Notes under the pieces: generated by a model
The model's database searches: none
The model's input: only the letters and a program-made list of their open reading frames with translations
What the model was told of the DNA's origin: nothing
From: Flectonema sp. DT1601
Taxonomy: Eukaryota; Euglenozoa; Diplonemea; Diplonemida; Diplonemidae
Direction: 5' to 3'
NCBI GenBank assembly: GCA_964019425.1
Contig: OZ025808.1
Location: 930,001-994,000, forward strand
Length of the DNA: 64,000 bases
In this document: positions 41,859 to 52,189 of the stretch, piece after piece
How the letters are laid out: every line of letters begins with the position of its first letter
Numbering within the stretch: the stretch's first letter is position 1
Position numbers and translations under genes: made by a program

Positions 41859-44800
41859 ATGGAGGACTTGCGACAACCACTACTGCGGGGGGATCCCGAG
41901 CTCACTGACAATTATCCATCTCCATCACCTGGTGGTGTGGAAGTAAGAAGGGGAAGACGATGTATGAGAGGTCATCTATTAACATGGGCACACTCTGAAA
42001 CAAGATTGAGATGTAATCATTGCTTAGAGACGTTTATTGGTCGATACGGTTGGTGTAAAACTTGTGATTACGCTTCTTGTGAAAGCTGCGTCTCGACAAC
42101 AACTCGAGTGAATCCAGAGTTGGATTCAATTCCAATGCCTCCATCACCTTACACACCTCCTAAGAGTTATCAAACATCTGCTATGTCATCTCCTGTTGTA
42201 TCCCCAAGACCTTATGAGGAAGGTTCAAGGAGTTCTAGTTCTAGTGGAGTATTATTTTCACCAAAAGTTGGTACCTCTCCAGTTGATACGAGAATATCGA
42301 TGGCTCCATTTCTTAAAACTACACCAGCTCTTAATTCTAATATTCCTCAACAAGTTGTGTTGTCTTCTTACGAATTCCCATCAACTCAGAGTAGTCACTT
42401 AGTGACACCTGCTGAAGGTCGTAGTAGACCTGATGTTGATAAGAAAGAATCTGAGGCTACGACAGAAGAGTTTCATTCGAGGGTTTCTCAAAGTAATTTA
42501 GAAAGTTCTGATAGTTCGATTTCGTCGAAGTCAGGTGTGGCTGTTAAATTACGAAAACAATCTGATGAGTTGTTTAGCCTTCGATCTCGCATTGCTCCCT
42601 TTCAGGTAGTTCCGTCTGCTGAAGTACCAATTACCAATCCACTTCAACCAACACCAGAAACACCCGAATCCAGCACTCCAGCACCTCAGATATCGGAAAT
42701 CGAACTTGGGGTAGATGCACAGTTTGGACCTTTAGGTGGATTTACGAGACCTTCTGGTTACTCTGTGAGTAACAGTACAGTTGTCACAACATCTAATACT
42801 GAAAAAAAACTACCCGGAAGAATGTTAGTTGTTCCCGAACCCAACATAACCACCGACTACGGTAGTGTCAGTTCCTCAAGTAAAAGTACTGTCAATGTTC
42901 CTGGAGGGTTACTTGTTGTTCCTGATGCTGGTCAGCAACAGTCTCAAAATATTCAATTACCTCAAACTGGTTATGGAAGTTCATCGTCTGGTCAGGGCTT
43001 TGGGGAAAGACCTATTCGAAAGAAACTAAAGAGTAAAAGAAAACAACGGAGAAAGAAATGGGACATCGTCAGCAATGAGAGCAGCCCAGAAGAGAGAATC
43101 TCACCGATGATGGTGTTGCCGGGAACAGTGGATTCGGATTCTTTGAATGTTATTTCGCCTTCGGGATTGTTGAGACCACCTGCGCATCAGCTGGGGACAG
43201 TACCAACACCCGCATCGCTTCCTGATGATGGGAGCAGCGGGTTTTCAAGTCACTTTTCGGAAACTGTTTCGACAACTCAGATGGTTGCGGAAGTTGATAT
43301 TCAAATCCAACCTCCTTCAACAATGAAATCAAAAGCATCATCTCGTGACTCTCTTCATGCTGCAATTACCGGACCGAGTAGTTCTCGTGTGGAAGCTGCC
43401 AATGTCATCGACGCAGCAATGGCTGCGGGTAATTCACCTATATCACCTGCAATGACTGCAGTCAGTCCTTTAGGCAGTCCATCGGTCTCACCAGTAATCT
43501 CTTTTGGTGCTGCATCTCGGCTAGCCCTCGGAATCAGGGGTGTTAGGCGAAAACGAGCCAGTTCAATAATTGGCAGCTCTGCTGGCAGTCCTACTCCGTA
43601 CATTAAGAAGGCATCAAAACAAAAGATTCGTGAGATTGTTGATAAAATGAATGCTCTATTGTCTGGATCTGATCCATTGTCAAGTGGTCAGATGAAAGTA
43701 TTTCTGAACTACGGACTGGTGGGAGCTCAAGGAAGTCCTATTGCTGCTGCTCTATTTTATCATAAAAATATAAATTTTACGACTCTACTTCGGTGTAAAC
43801 CTGACCTGCTTTCATCAAATTTCAACCTACCCCTACACAGAAATTATGAAGGTATTGGTCGTTCTGGGGAATTCTACCTGCATGCTGCTGCACATGCGCA
43901 TGAGGGAGCGAGGTTTAGTATGGGACAGTGTACTATTGGATGCTTTGCGGAGTGTGCAAAAAATCCAATTCACAGTTTGTTGTTGCAGTTGAAATTTGCC
44001 GCCACAAGCGAGGACATCAGAAGTGATAGTATTTCGATATTAATTGAAGCCATCGAATACATAAATGAATCTGTTTGGTCAACTGGTGAACAACACTCAG
44101 AGTCTCAACAGAATTCTGAAACAAGTCCAACCAGCAGAAGACTTTCCATCCCTGACTTCATATGGGATTCCTCAATATACGAGAACAATGATAAAGATGT
44201 TGACAGTTCTTCCTTCGGTCATGTTTATTGTCGAAAAATTCCAACTCACGCAGAAGCCGACACCTTGGCAGCTCTATTCCTGCCGCCTGAAATTTGTCAC
44301 TATTGTGGAATCGAACATACCGAAACAGCTTTGAAAGCGGGAAGTCCAAAAACACCAAAATCAAGAGTCACGATAAGACAAAAACTACGAAGGCAAAAAA
44401 TGGCATGTCCTGAAGGGGAAGCAGGTGTGTCATTCGTAGAATGCACGCCAGCAGAACTAGCAGTCAAATTACGACTTGCGGATGTAGTGAAGGCGATGAT
44501 AGGAATTGATAAGACGACTGATAAACAGGGACTCATATCAAAAACAAAAATCATCCCTCACTCAGTTACAGGATGGGACTCTCACGGAAGAGAGTTACAA
44601 GAATCTAACGTCCGCTACGAAACCTACATTGATGTCTGGGATTTCCAACGTCGTTATTTAAATAAGAGGCCTCTGTTTCATGATTTACTTATAAACTTTC
44701 CAATGAAACATGAATATTTATTACAAAAATTCGAACGACAAGCTGATCCGATAAACGAACCCACCACTCCACTGGACACAAACTGTGACAGCAGTGTTAC

Positions 44801-47735
44801 TGAGCATATTCTACAACCACCACCTGTTAGAAAAAATGGCAACGGTGTTTTTCATACATTCTTTCCAGCATCATACAGTGCTGGTTGTGCTCGTGATGTA
44901 GAAGTTAGAGATAACGAGGATGATGATGATGTTGACTTTGAGAGACTACAGATACTTGAACATATGATTAGAGGTTCCTCAATTCAACGACAAATAAAAC
45001 CTTTTGCTATGTTTTTTGAGAATTCTGATGCCGAGGATCGAGGTGAAATAATTACCACAATGTATGATCGCTGTGGTGTCTTTTCAACATTTGATGGCAT
45101 TATGGGAGTGACACTATTAGCACAACGACTTCCTATTTTAATAACTAAACTCTTCGAGTACGATTTGATATCTCGAGCTCCTTATAAACCACATCGGTTA
45201 AACACAAAAGTTGCTGAAGGACCTGCGTGGCTTCTACGACAACACCGCCATCTCTGGAGGTTGACAGGTAATGGTAGTGAAATGTTAATATACGACAGAG
45301 GAATAACATTTATTCATTATTTGTGTCTAATTGGTAATAAGGATAATTTGGAACACTTTATTAACCTTGTTCCGGATGATGGAAAACTCGTTGTGTCTCT
45401 GTTCACAACCGGTACTGAGAGAATGGGATGGAATGTTGGTCATTTTTGTGCCTACAGTAATAGTTGGGAATGTTTGGAATATTTGTTAAAAAAAAAATAT
45501 AAGTATGTGCAGGAATTGAACTGGCCAGCTGCTCCGTTTACAGCGCAGACAGCACCCATTGAACCATGGTTGCTAACTCAACCAGAGCTTCAGAAATTGA
45601 AAGATGGTCAATTTGATCATGAGAAAGATCATAACCCGAATGTTAGAGATGAAGATGATCATTTTGGGTCTGCGTATCCGATCGGAGTAGCACCGCTTCA
45701 TGTGGCGACATCATTCGGTCATTACGACTGCGTTGATCTATTACTTCGAAGTGGAGCAGATTGTACTCGAGTATCCCACTTTGACTCTGTTGATGCTCAC
45801 GATATCGCAATATGTCTTCATAATAGAGTCAAAGGTAGACCATCAACAGACGCTTTAATATTCGAAGAAAAACAAGCTCAGCAAATGCAAGAAGAGATCG
45901 TTAGAATAGTAAACAGAATGCACCTCGTCCCTGAAGTTCAAAATAAATTATCACTTTTGACTGTCAGGTACGTCTTGTTCTCACTTGAGCTAATTATGCA
46001 TTTACTTATTATTACTTTTATTGCGGTATTCGCGGTGTCGATGAGATCGGATGATGATTTTTTTAGTACCAATGCTCTTAATGAAGGAATTCAAAAAGAA
46101 GAATACATTCACGAACTGAACACGTCGGTTCAGACATTTTCCGACATCGCCGAAATGGAAGAATTTCATGCTTGGTTGAATGGTCCGTTATATCGACAGT
46201 TGTTTGAAACCAATGAAGAGCCTGACGACTCAATGTTCTTAACATTTTGGCATCTCGTAGGAAGTATTCAAATCAGCCAGCTTCGAGGAACTGTTGGATG
46301 TGGAGAACAAAGTTGGTACCATGCTGACGGAGCAACAACAAAACCTTTTTTAAATCAATGTCACTTAGATTTGAGAACTCAAAATGAAGCAGGACCGAAA
46401 CATATCTCACCCATTACTGGAAGGTCTTATTATTTATCACCAGAAAATTTTAGAGACTCACCATTTACTGTGACTATACCGAATAATAAAACGATTGCTA
46501 AAACAATGATACAAGACTTAGAAACAAACAGTGTATTTGATTCAAACACCAGAGCTGTAATTCTCTGGATCAACGCGTACAATCCATCAGTGTCGTCTTT
46601 TTCAATAACAACTGTCTTAGTTGAAATGCCATTGCATGGAATGCTGTATCCGTATTGGAAAAACAGATGTGTTCCGGTTAGAAATTTAGACTGGAGCCCA
46701 TCTGAATGGGCATTCATGGTAATCCTTTACATCTACAGCGCTGGTTATATAATTTATCACATTATAAGTGAATTGATTGATATCGTTCAAACAAATCCCA
46801 TTAAAGATACCCAAACTCATTCTTTACCTGAAAACTACACCGACGTGAAATCTCTAAACTGTTTAAATTGGAGAGATCTCGCTGAAACACCTCCGATGAG
46901 GTTTTTAACACTAATGTACTACCATACTTTTAAAAGATTGTATATTTATCTGTCGAGGGAATGGAATTTCATCGATTTGGCGTCGTTGGTTGCTCACTTG
47001 GTATTGGCGGTTACTCATTTTGAGTATATAATTATTACTTCTGACGTTTTGGATGAGCTGAATCAGTTTCCGTTGTATTCAGTCGCTGGTGCTCCTGAGA
47101 TTACACATTTTTATGAAACTTTGACACCGTTACGTGATTTGCGTAACAATCAGCTAGTCGCCTTAGCTTTTTGTATTATTTTATACTGTCTGAAACTATT
47201 AAAATACATCACACTGTTTCCATCTGTTGGACCCGTGATTAGTGCTCTTGTGAATACTTGCACCTCAAAAAACGTTTTCATTTTCATTTTTGTTTGGCAA
47301 TTTTTGGTTACGGCGTTCAGCATAGGTGGTCACTACATCGTGTTTGGAGAGTTTATTTATAATTATAGGTCCCTGACAGAGGTGTTTTACGCTATTCAAA
47401 GACATGTGTTGTCAGATTTTGATAAATTTGTTGATTTTCAAAACGGAAACACCATCGCGGGACCGTTCTTTTGGTTGACTGCGACGTATATTTGTCACCT
47501 TTTGCTGCTGAATTTATTTATTGCTGTCATATCAGTTGACTACTCTGATAATCTGAATCATGCCGAATCAAGTTGGGCGTGGAAGATTGTTGAGAAATAC
47601 GAATCGGATCTGAGATGGAGAAATTGGTTTCTCACAACTAAATTCTTCTGCAGACGATTAAAGGGTCAGAAAAAAGTTGATGAACACACAGAAAACTGGA
47701 CAATCATATGGCCAGGTGTTTTGAAATCGAGATGA
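41859..47735 (+). CDS. Polycystin (TRPP/PKD2)-type cation channel with zinc-binding N-terminus and ankyrin-like region
   Basis: 1958 residues, single exon. Residues 35-77 hold Cys/His pairs (C35, H39, C52, C55, C66, C69, C74, C77), a small zinc-binding module ending WCKTCDYASCESC. Residues about 80-590 are Ser/Pro-rich and disordered. About 600-1340 is a large region with ankyrin-like helices, clearest at PIGVAPLHVATSFGHYDCVD (about 1271). TM1 is at about 1370-1392. The polycystin extracellular domain follows (about 1407-1614), with HLVGSIQISQLRGTVGC and the hallmark NTRAVILWINAYNPSVSSF. S2 to S6 lie at about 1616-1641, 1702-1726, 1760-1785, 1804-1829 and 1866-1897. The pore segment is YAIQRHVLSDFDKF and S6 ends LLLNLFIAVISVDYSD, as in PKD2. 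PKD2 channels typically conduct cations in ciliary or contractile-vacuole membranes. At nearly 2000 residues it is about twice PKD2 length because of the N-terminal additions. An upstream in-frame GTG at 41823 is not the start. Confidence 0.9.
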   Translation: MEDLRQPLLRGDPELTDNYPSPSPGGVEVRRGRRCMRGHLLTWAHSETRLRCNHCLETFIGRYGWCKTCDYASCESCVSTTTRVNPELDSIPMPPSPYTPPKSYQTSAMSSPVVSPRPYEEGSRSSSSSGVLFSPKVGTSPVDTRISMAPFLKTTPALNSNIPQQVVLSSYEFPSTQSSHLVTPAEGRSRPDVDKKESEATTEEFHSRVSQSNLESSDSSISSKSGVAVKLRKQSDELFSLRSRIAPFQVVPSAEVPITNPLQPTPETPESSTPAPQISEIELGVDAQFGPLGGFTRPSGYSVSNSTVVTTSNTEKKLPGRMLVVPEPNITTDYGSVSSSSKSTVNVPGGLLVVPDAGQQQSQNIQLPQTGYGSSSSGQGFGERPIRKKLKSKRKQRRKKWDIVSNESSPEERISPMMVLPGTVDSDSLNVISPSGLLRPPAHQLGTVPTPASLPDDGSSGFSSHFSETVSTTQMVAEVDIQIQPPSTMKSKASSRDSLHAAITGPSSSRVEAANVIDAAMAAGNSPISPAMTAVSPLGSPSVSPVISFGAASRLALGIRGVRRKRASSIIGSSAGSPTPYIKKASKQKIREIVDKMNALLSGSDPLSSGQMKVFLNYGLVGAQGSPIAAALFYHKNINFTTLLRCKPDLLSSNFNLPLHRNYEGIGRSGEFYLHAAAHAHEGARFSMGQCTIGCFAECAKNPIHSLLLQLKFAATSEDIRSDSISILIEAIEYINESVWSTGEQHSESQQNSETSPTSRRLSIPDFIWDSSIYENNDKDVDSSSFGHVYCRKIPTHAEADTLAALFLPPEICHYCGIEHTETALKAGSPKTPKSRVTIRQKLRRQKMACPEGEAGVSFVECTPAELAVKLRLADVVKAMIGIDKTTDKQGLISKTKIIPHSVTGWDSHGRELQESNVRYETYIDVWDFQRRYLNKRPLFHDLLINFPMKHEYLLQKFERQADPINEPTTPLDTNCDSSVTEHILQPPPVRKNGNGVFHTFFPASYSAGCARDVEVRDNEDDDDVDFERLQILEHMIRGSSIQRQIKPFAMFFENSDAEDRGEIITTMYDRCGVFSTFDGIMGVTLLAQRLPILITKLFEYDLISRAPYKPHRLNTKVAEGPAWLLRQHRHLWRLTGNGSEMLIYDRGITFIHYLCLIGNKDNLEHFINLVPDDGKLVVSLFTTGTERMGWNVGHFCAYSNSWECLEYLLKKKYKYVQELNWPAAPFTAQTAPIEPWLLTQPELQKLKDGQFDHEKDHNPNVRDEDDHFGSAYPIGVAPLHVATSFGHYDCVDLLLRSGADCTRVSHFDSVDAHDIAICLHNRVKGRPSTDALIFEEKQAQQMQEEIVRIVNRMHLVPEVQNKLSLLTVRYVLFSLELIMHLLIITFIAVFAVSMRSDDDFFSTNALNEGIQKEEYIHELNTSVQTFSDIAEMEEFHAWLNGPLYRQLFETNEEPDDSMFLTFWHLVGSIQISQLRGTVGCGEQSWYHADGATTKPFLNQCHLDLRTQNEAGPKHISPITGRSYYLSPENFRDSPFTVTIPNNKTIAKTMIQDLETNSVFDSNTRAVILWINAYNPSVSSFSITTVLVEMPLHGMLYPYWKNRCVPVRNLDWSPSEWAFMVILYIYSAGYIIYHIISELIDIVQTNPIKDTQTHSLPENYTDVKSLNCLNWRDLAETPPMRFLTLMYYHTFKRLYIYLSREWNFIDLASLVAHLVLAVTHFEYIIITSDVLDELNQFPLYSVAGAPEITHFYETLTPLRDLRNNQLVALAFCIILYCLKLLKYITLFPSVGPVISALVNTCTSKNVFIFIFVWQFLVTAFSIGGHYIVFGEFIYNYRSLTEVFYAIQRHVLSDFDKFVDFQNGNTIAGPFFWLTATYICHLLLLNLFIAVISVDYSDNLNHAESSWAWKIVEKYESDLRWRNWFLTTKFFCRRLKGQKKVDEHTENWTIIWPGVLKSR

Positions 47736-49115
47736 GAAGAGGTGCCGTCTAATTTTAATTTTATTTTCATCTCGAAGACATGTTTTACAAGCGAAAGAGA
47801 ATTGTGGCAGCGCAACGATAACACTCTTACTTTATAGGCTTGTTTCCGGTTGCGCAGTGAGGTGCCGATTCTTTTTTTATAAAATTACGAATCGCGTTTG
47901 CCAATCGATACCAAATTTGTTTCTAATCGCAAAGAGGTACGCGATTTAATTTTGTTTCCGTTCTATTTTTTTCTCTCTTTATCTTAAACAAACTATACGA
48001 TTTTTCATTACGCCTCTTGGGGGTGGTGGTTTCCACCGTTTTAAAGATATACGCACAAAGGGAAAAAAAAAAGAATCAAAAGGTTTTTATTTTAAACATA
48101 CATTAACTTTTTGCTTTTGCACACGAAACCGTGTGCTGCTCTATTCTTCTTATTGTTACGGAACTTTGTTATATTCAAAAAAAAAAAAAAAAAAAGAAAA
48201 AACAAACAAACAAACACACACACACACACTAGACATAAAATAGATTACCAGAGCTGCCCTTTGCACTTTGACAGACGATTTTCTTTTTTTTTAAATAAAT
48301 AAAAAAAAAAAACCAATAGACTTAATCTTGTACGAATTTTTTTTTTTTTATTTTACATTTTTATTTTTTAAAAAAGCTTGGGCGAAAACTATTGCTTTTT
48401 GCTTCGGAAACGGGTCCTCTGTTGCTATGAGTTACCCTCTTAGAGCACTCATCATACGCAGCTGGATTAAATCATTATCTTCACAATGACAGCGCAGTGT
48501 CCCCTACTTTCTTCGCTGAAGAGGGCTGGGTAAGGGGAATGATCCGAAGAAAGATTTTTTAATTTTAGCCCAGCCATTATGTGTTGTGTTGTCCTACGAA
48601 TTTTTTATGATTTTGATTGAAATTTTTTGTTGTTTTTTTTAATTGACGGGTATCACTGATACTAACTTCACAATGAGTGGTTGATACTCTGTTCTGGGTT
48701 AAAAAGGAAATATCTTTTATTTAATCCAAAAAGAAAAACAACAAACAACAAAAAAAAAAAAAACACCACACGTCGTGTCAGAGATATTTGCCTTTTCTCT
48801 TTATTTTTTTGTGTTAGATTTTAGAGATGTTATTTTGATGGTCGCGAGAGTGAAGGTACAAAATCCAAAAAAACAAAAATAAATATTAATTTAACTTTAT
48901 TTTAAAAATGGGGAAAAAAAAAAAAAATGAGATCATCTAAAAACTATTTAAATTTCTCATCTCTTAAAGCTTTCTTTTCTCATAACAGAACTCTACAACA
49001 TTTGCCTTCCGTCCACAACCAGACTAGCTATATTAGTGATGAACAATAGCTGGAATGAAGTCCTCAGAACTTACTGACAAGACCAAAGGCTCAATTGTGT
49101 TTTTTTTTTTTTTTT
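47736..49115. other. Intergenic spacer (1.4 kb)
   Basis: A/T-rich with homopolymer tracts, and an (AAAC)n-(CA)n microsatellite at 48200-48231. No protein is recognised. A moderately GC-rich island at 48400-48600 is the only part that might be a non-coding RNA, but no defining box or fold was found. Confidence 0.5.
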
Positions 49116-49199
49116 TTAACCCTTTAAAAAGAGGCAAAAAACCCTAGACACGGAGAGATAATCTTGACCGGTATCCGTAGTAACTTCTTCTCCTTCCGC

Positions 49200-49430
49200 T
49201 CGCTAGTGAGGTTATCAAAATGAAGTACAAGACTTTACAATGGGATATCACGCCGTTTCATGCTTTTGTACCCTCTGCATCAGAGGTGACTACGATCATT
49301 GTGTGCAAATACGGAGATCTGTTGGATATAAAATAGTCAAATCTCACCCGCCAAGCAGTACCTCCGAGGGTCAGAGAGCACTAATGAGGAGCGGTTTAAG
49401 AATCACTTGCATAAGGCTTGGCTGCTAGTC
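49200..49430 (+). pseudogene. C-terminal relic of a DDE transposase
   Basis: The frame ending at 49428 reads VSCFCTLCIRGDYDHCV, a Cys cluster with the same spacing as the tail of the element D transposase (CCCQSCLEGEWSEC). The residues before it (NEVQDFTMGYH) also suit that family. Only the tail remains. This is a small transposon fossil. Confidence 0.45.
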
Positions 49431-50079
49431 GGAAATAAGAAAAACCCTTTACGAACACACACAAAAAAAAATTGCTTTTCGCAGTCGCGTCTATACCCAA
49501 ATACAAAATAAAAGAGGGAGGGGGAAAAGACTGTCGCGAGATTGTCACGCATGGTGACCAAATGTCGCTCTGCGTTGGTGGGGACCCACTCGACGTCGAG
49601 AGTCTGTTTAGTTGATTTAAGATAACATGTGAAAGATGCTATTGAGTAGTCAATATCTGTAGTTTGGAGCTGGCGGTTTTTCGAAACCTTTTGTTGAAAT
49701 CCGGAATTTTGAAAAAAACTTTGTGCGGAATTAGGGGTTTTCCCTTTTATTTCTTTTTGTTTTTACAAAACTTTTTTGGGTGGTGTACAACAGAGAAAAT
49801 CAAAGTTCCGGGGACCCAACGGAGAATTATAAATTATCGCTAAGGGCAGTATTTGGGTTGACTTTCTTTCGAAGCTCACACTTTTGAATGTACCGCGTCA
49901 TTTATGATATGCAGTACGAGAGAGGACACTTTAGTTATATTGGTAAGCCTCAGACATGATTCAATATGGGGATCGTATTTATATAATTGTTGCCGCCTGG
50001 CGTTTGGAACACAACATCCACACATTCTTTACACAGCAGCCATATATTAACAGCCCGTAACTCAAAAAAGAAGGCAACA
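49431..50079. other. Spacer upstream of the LRR gene
   Basis: No gene is seen. A weak splice-acceptor-like CACATTCTTTACACAG ends at 50036, 44 nt before the LRR start codon. Confidence 0.45.
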
Positions 50080-51237
50080 ATGCAAGTTTTTGTGACGTGC
50101 CCGGATTGGGGACTCCCCTCAGTGACAGTGACGGCTGGTGCTGATTCGGTTGTGATCGACGTGTTGACGGCGGCATCTGGGGAGTGGGATGTGGATCCGG
50201 AGGAAGTTGAACTCTCGTTTGCTGGTGATACCCTTTGCGAAACTGATCGGCTGGCAGATCATGGAGTGGTTGCAAACAGCGAGTTGGAAATGGCGAAGAA
50301 GCAGTTTAGGATATTCGGTAAATGCTGGTTTGTTGATGATGCAAAACGGGATAAGCTGCTTCTTTGGATGAGAGACCACATTACGGAGTACTTATATCTG
50401 GACACTCCGACATTCACAGCAGATGGTTGCCTCACTGTTGACGGTGAGCTGCTTCCTTCAGATGCCAAACAGATTGCTTTCCGCAATTCAAATTCCAACA
50501 ACACAAACATCTCACTGGGTACTACTATTGGTGATGAATTCTTGTTTCATTGTTCACAAATTACTTCTCTTGACCTTTCAGGTCTTAGTAGTGTCACCAC
50601 TATTGGTGATGGTTTCTTGTCTAACTGTTCACAAATTACTATTCTTGACCTTTCAGGTCTTGGTAGTGTCACCACTATTGGTGATCGTTTCTTATTTTCC
50701 TGTCAACAAATCACTTCTCTTGACCTTTCAGGTCTTGGTAGTGTCACCACTATTGGTGATCGTTTCTTATTTTCCTGTCAACAAATCACTTCTCTTGACC
50801 TTTCAGGTCTTAGTAGTGTCACAAATATTGGTAGTTTCTTGCCTCACTGTAAGAATATCACTTCTCTTGACCTTTCAGGTCTTAGTAGTGTCACTGCTAT
50901 TGGTGATGGTTTCTTATATTACGGTGAAAAAATCACTTCTCTTGACCTTTCAGGTCTTGGTAGTGTCACCACTATTGGGACTTATTTCTTGTCTTACTGT
51001 GAACAAATCACTTCTCTTGACCTTTCAGATCTTAGTAGTGTCACCACTATTAATGTTTTTTTCTTGAATCACTGTGAACAAATCACTTCTCTTGACCTTT
51101 CAGGTCTTAGTAGTGTCACCACTATTGGTTTTGGCTTTCTCAGTGAATGCAGAGCTCTTGAATCTGTGCAGCTGCCTGAAAGTAATAGCGCTCTCTTTGA
51201 GGAGTCTGTGAAAGAAGCGATTGATCATTCAGGATAA
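50080..51237 (+). CDS. Ubl-domain leucine-rich repeat protein
   Basis: 385 residues from the ATG at 50080. An upstream in-frame TTG at 49987 is rejected. Residues 1-77 read as a ubiquitin-like domain (MQVFVTCPDWGLPSVTV to VANSELEMA). Residues about 80-150 are a conserved connector (FRIFGKCWFVDDAKRDKLLLWM, then YLYLDTPTFTADGCL). From about 155 there are roughly nine leucine-rich repeats of 24 residues built on ITSLDLSGLxSVTTIGDxFL, with a closing cap SECRALESVQLPESNSALF. I associate this Ubl-connector-LRR layout with multicopy kinetoplastid LRR proteins. Repeats are nearly identical in DNA (two adjacent 72-bp units near 50668-50811 appear exact), so recent expansion or conversion is likely. 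The surroundings are transposon-rich. Function unknown; the LRR face probably binds protein. Confidence 0.8.
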   Translation: MQVFVTCPDWGLPSVTVTAGADSVVIDVLTAASGEWDVDPEEVELSFAGDTLCETDRLADHGVVANSELEMAKKQFRIFGKCWFVDDAKRDKLLLWMRDHITEYLYLDTPTFTADGCLTVDGELLPSDAKQIAFRNSNSNNTNISLGTTIGDEFLFHCSQITSLDLSGLSSVTTIGDGFLSNCSQITILDLSGLGSVTTIGDRFLFSCQQITSLDLSGLGSVTTIGDRFLFSCQQITSLDLSGLSSVTNIGSFLPHCKNITSLDLSGLSSVTAIGDGFLYYGEKITSLDLSGLGSVTTIGTYFLSYCEQITSLDLSDLSSVTTINVFFLNHCEQITSLDLSGLSSVTTIGFGFLSECRALESVQLPESNSALFEESVKEAIDHSG

Positions 51238-51315
51238 AGTGGTGAGTTGATTCTTAAATTTTTGCTTTTTATTATTTTTGTTTTATTAATTATTTGACCC
51301 TAAAATTTTTTCTGT
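51238..51315. other. LRR gene 3' region
   Basis: T-rich, ends at the MITE fragment. Nothing else is seen. Confidence 0.5.
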
Positions 51316-51386
51316 GGCAGGGAAATATTACTTGTGGAAGAACTCGCGAGTTTGAAGAAAATCTCCAAATCCGCGAGAATATTATA
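51316..51386 (+). mobile_element. Partial copy of MITE element A
   Basis: Matches about 70 bp of the right end block of the element at 19136-19534 (CTGTGGCAGGGAAATATT, then the CGCGAGTTTGAAGAAAATC part). It lacks the terminal CCCTTTACAG. Confidence 0.8.
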
Positions 51387-51463
51387 AAAAGGAGAAATAT
51401 ATTTCAGATAACACCTCAAGAAGGCTATTAACAATCTTAATAGCTATCTTATTGAGTTCTTTT

Positions 51464-52189
51464 TTATATTTTATTTTAGTGCACTTTTTTATAATAAACT
51501 CATATTCTATCTTATTGAGTTATCTGACAATCTGTACGTATTCCACAGTGTATTATGGAACAGCAGAACAATGTGTTTTTTTAACTTTTCTTTTTTATAT
51601 TTTATTTTGGTGCACTTTTTTATAATAAACTCATATTCTATCTTATTGAGCTATCTGACAATCTGTACGTATTCCACAGTGTATTATGGAACAGCAGAAC
51701 AATGTGTTTTTTTAACTTTTCTTTTTTATATTTTATTTTGGTGCACTTTTTTATAATAAACTCATATTCTATCTTATTGAGTTATCTGACAATCTGTACG
51801 TATTCCACAGTGTATTATGGAACAGCAGAACAATGTGTTTTTTTAACTTTTCTTTTTTATATTTTATTTTAGTGCACTTTTTTATAATAAACTCATATTC
51901 TATCTTATTGAGCTATCTGACAATCTGTACGTATTCCACAGTGTATTATGGAACAGCAGAACAATGTGTTTTTTTAACTTTTCTTTTTTATATTTTATTT
52001 TAGTGCACTTTTTTATAATAAACTCATATTCTATCTTATTGAGCTATCTGACAATCTGTACGTATTCCACAGTGTATTATGGAACAGCAGAACAATGTGT
52101 TTTTTTAACTTTTCTTTTTTATATTTTATTTTAGTGCACTTTTTTATAATAAACTCATATTCTATCTTATTGAGCTATCTGACAATCTG
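51464..52189. repeat. 131-bp tandem repeat, about 5.5 copies
   Basis: The marker TATCTTATTGAG recurs at 51508, 51639, 51770, 51901, 52032 and 52163, exactly 131 bp apart. Copies differ by only one or two bases (GAGTTATC/GAGCTATC, TTGG/TTAG). Short in-frame ORFs appear in several units and are not considered genes. Confidence 0.95.

Noticed and set aside
50423-51067. 214-codon ORF overlapping the LRR gene
   Set aside because: Shifted-frame shadow of the 72-bp DNA repeats; highly hydrophobic repetitive translation without LRR logic.
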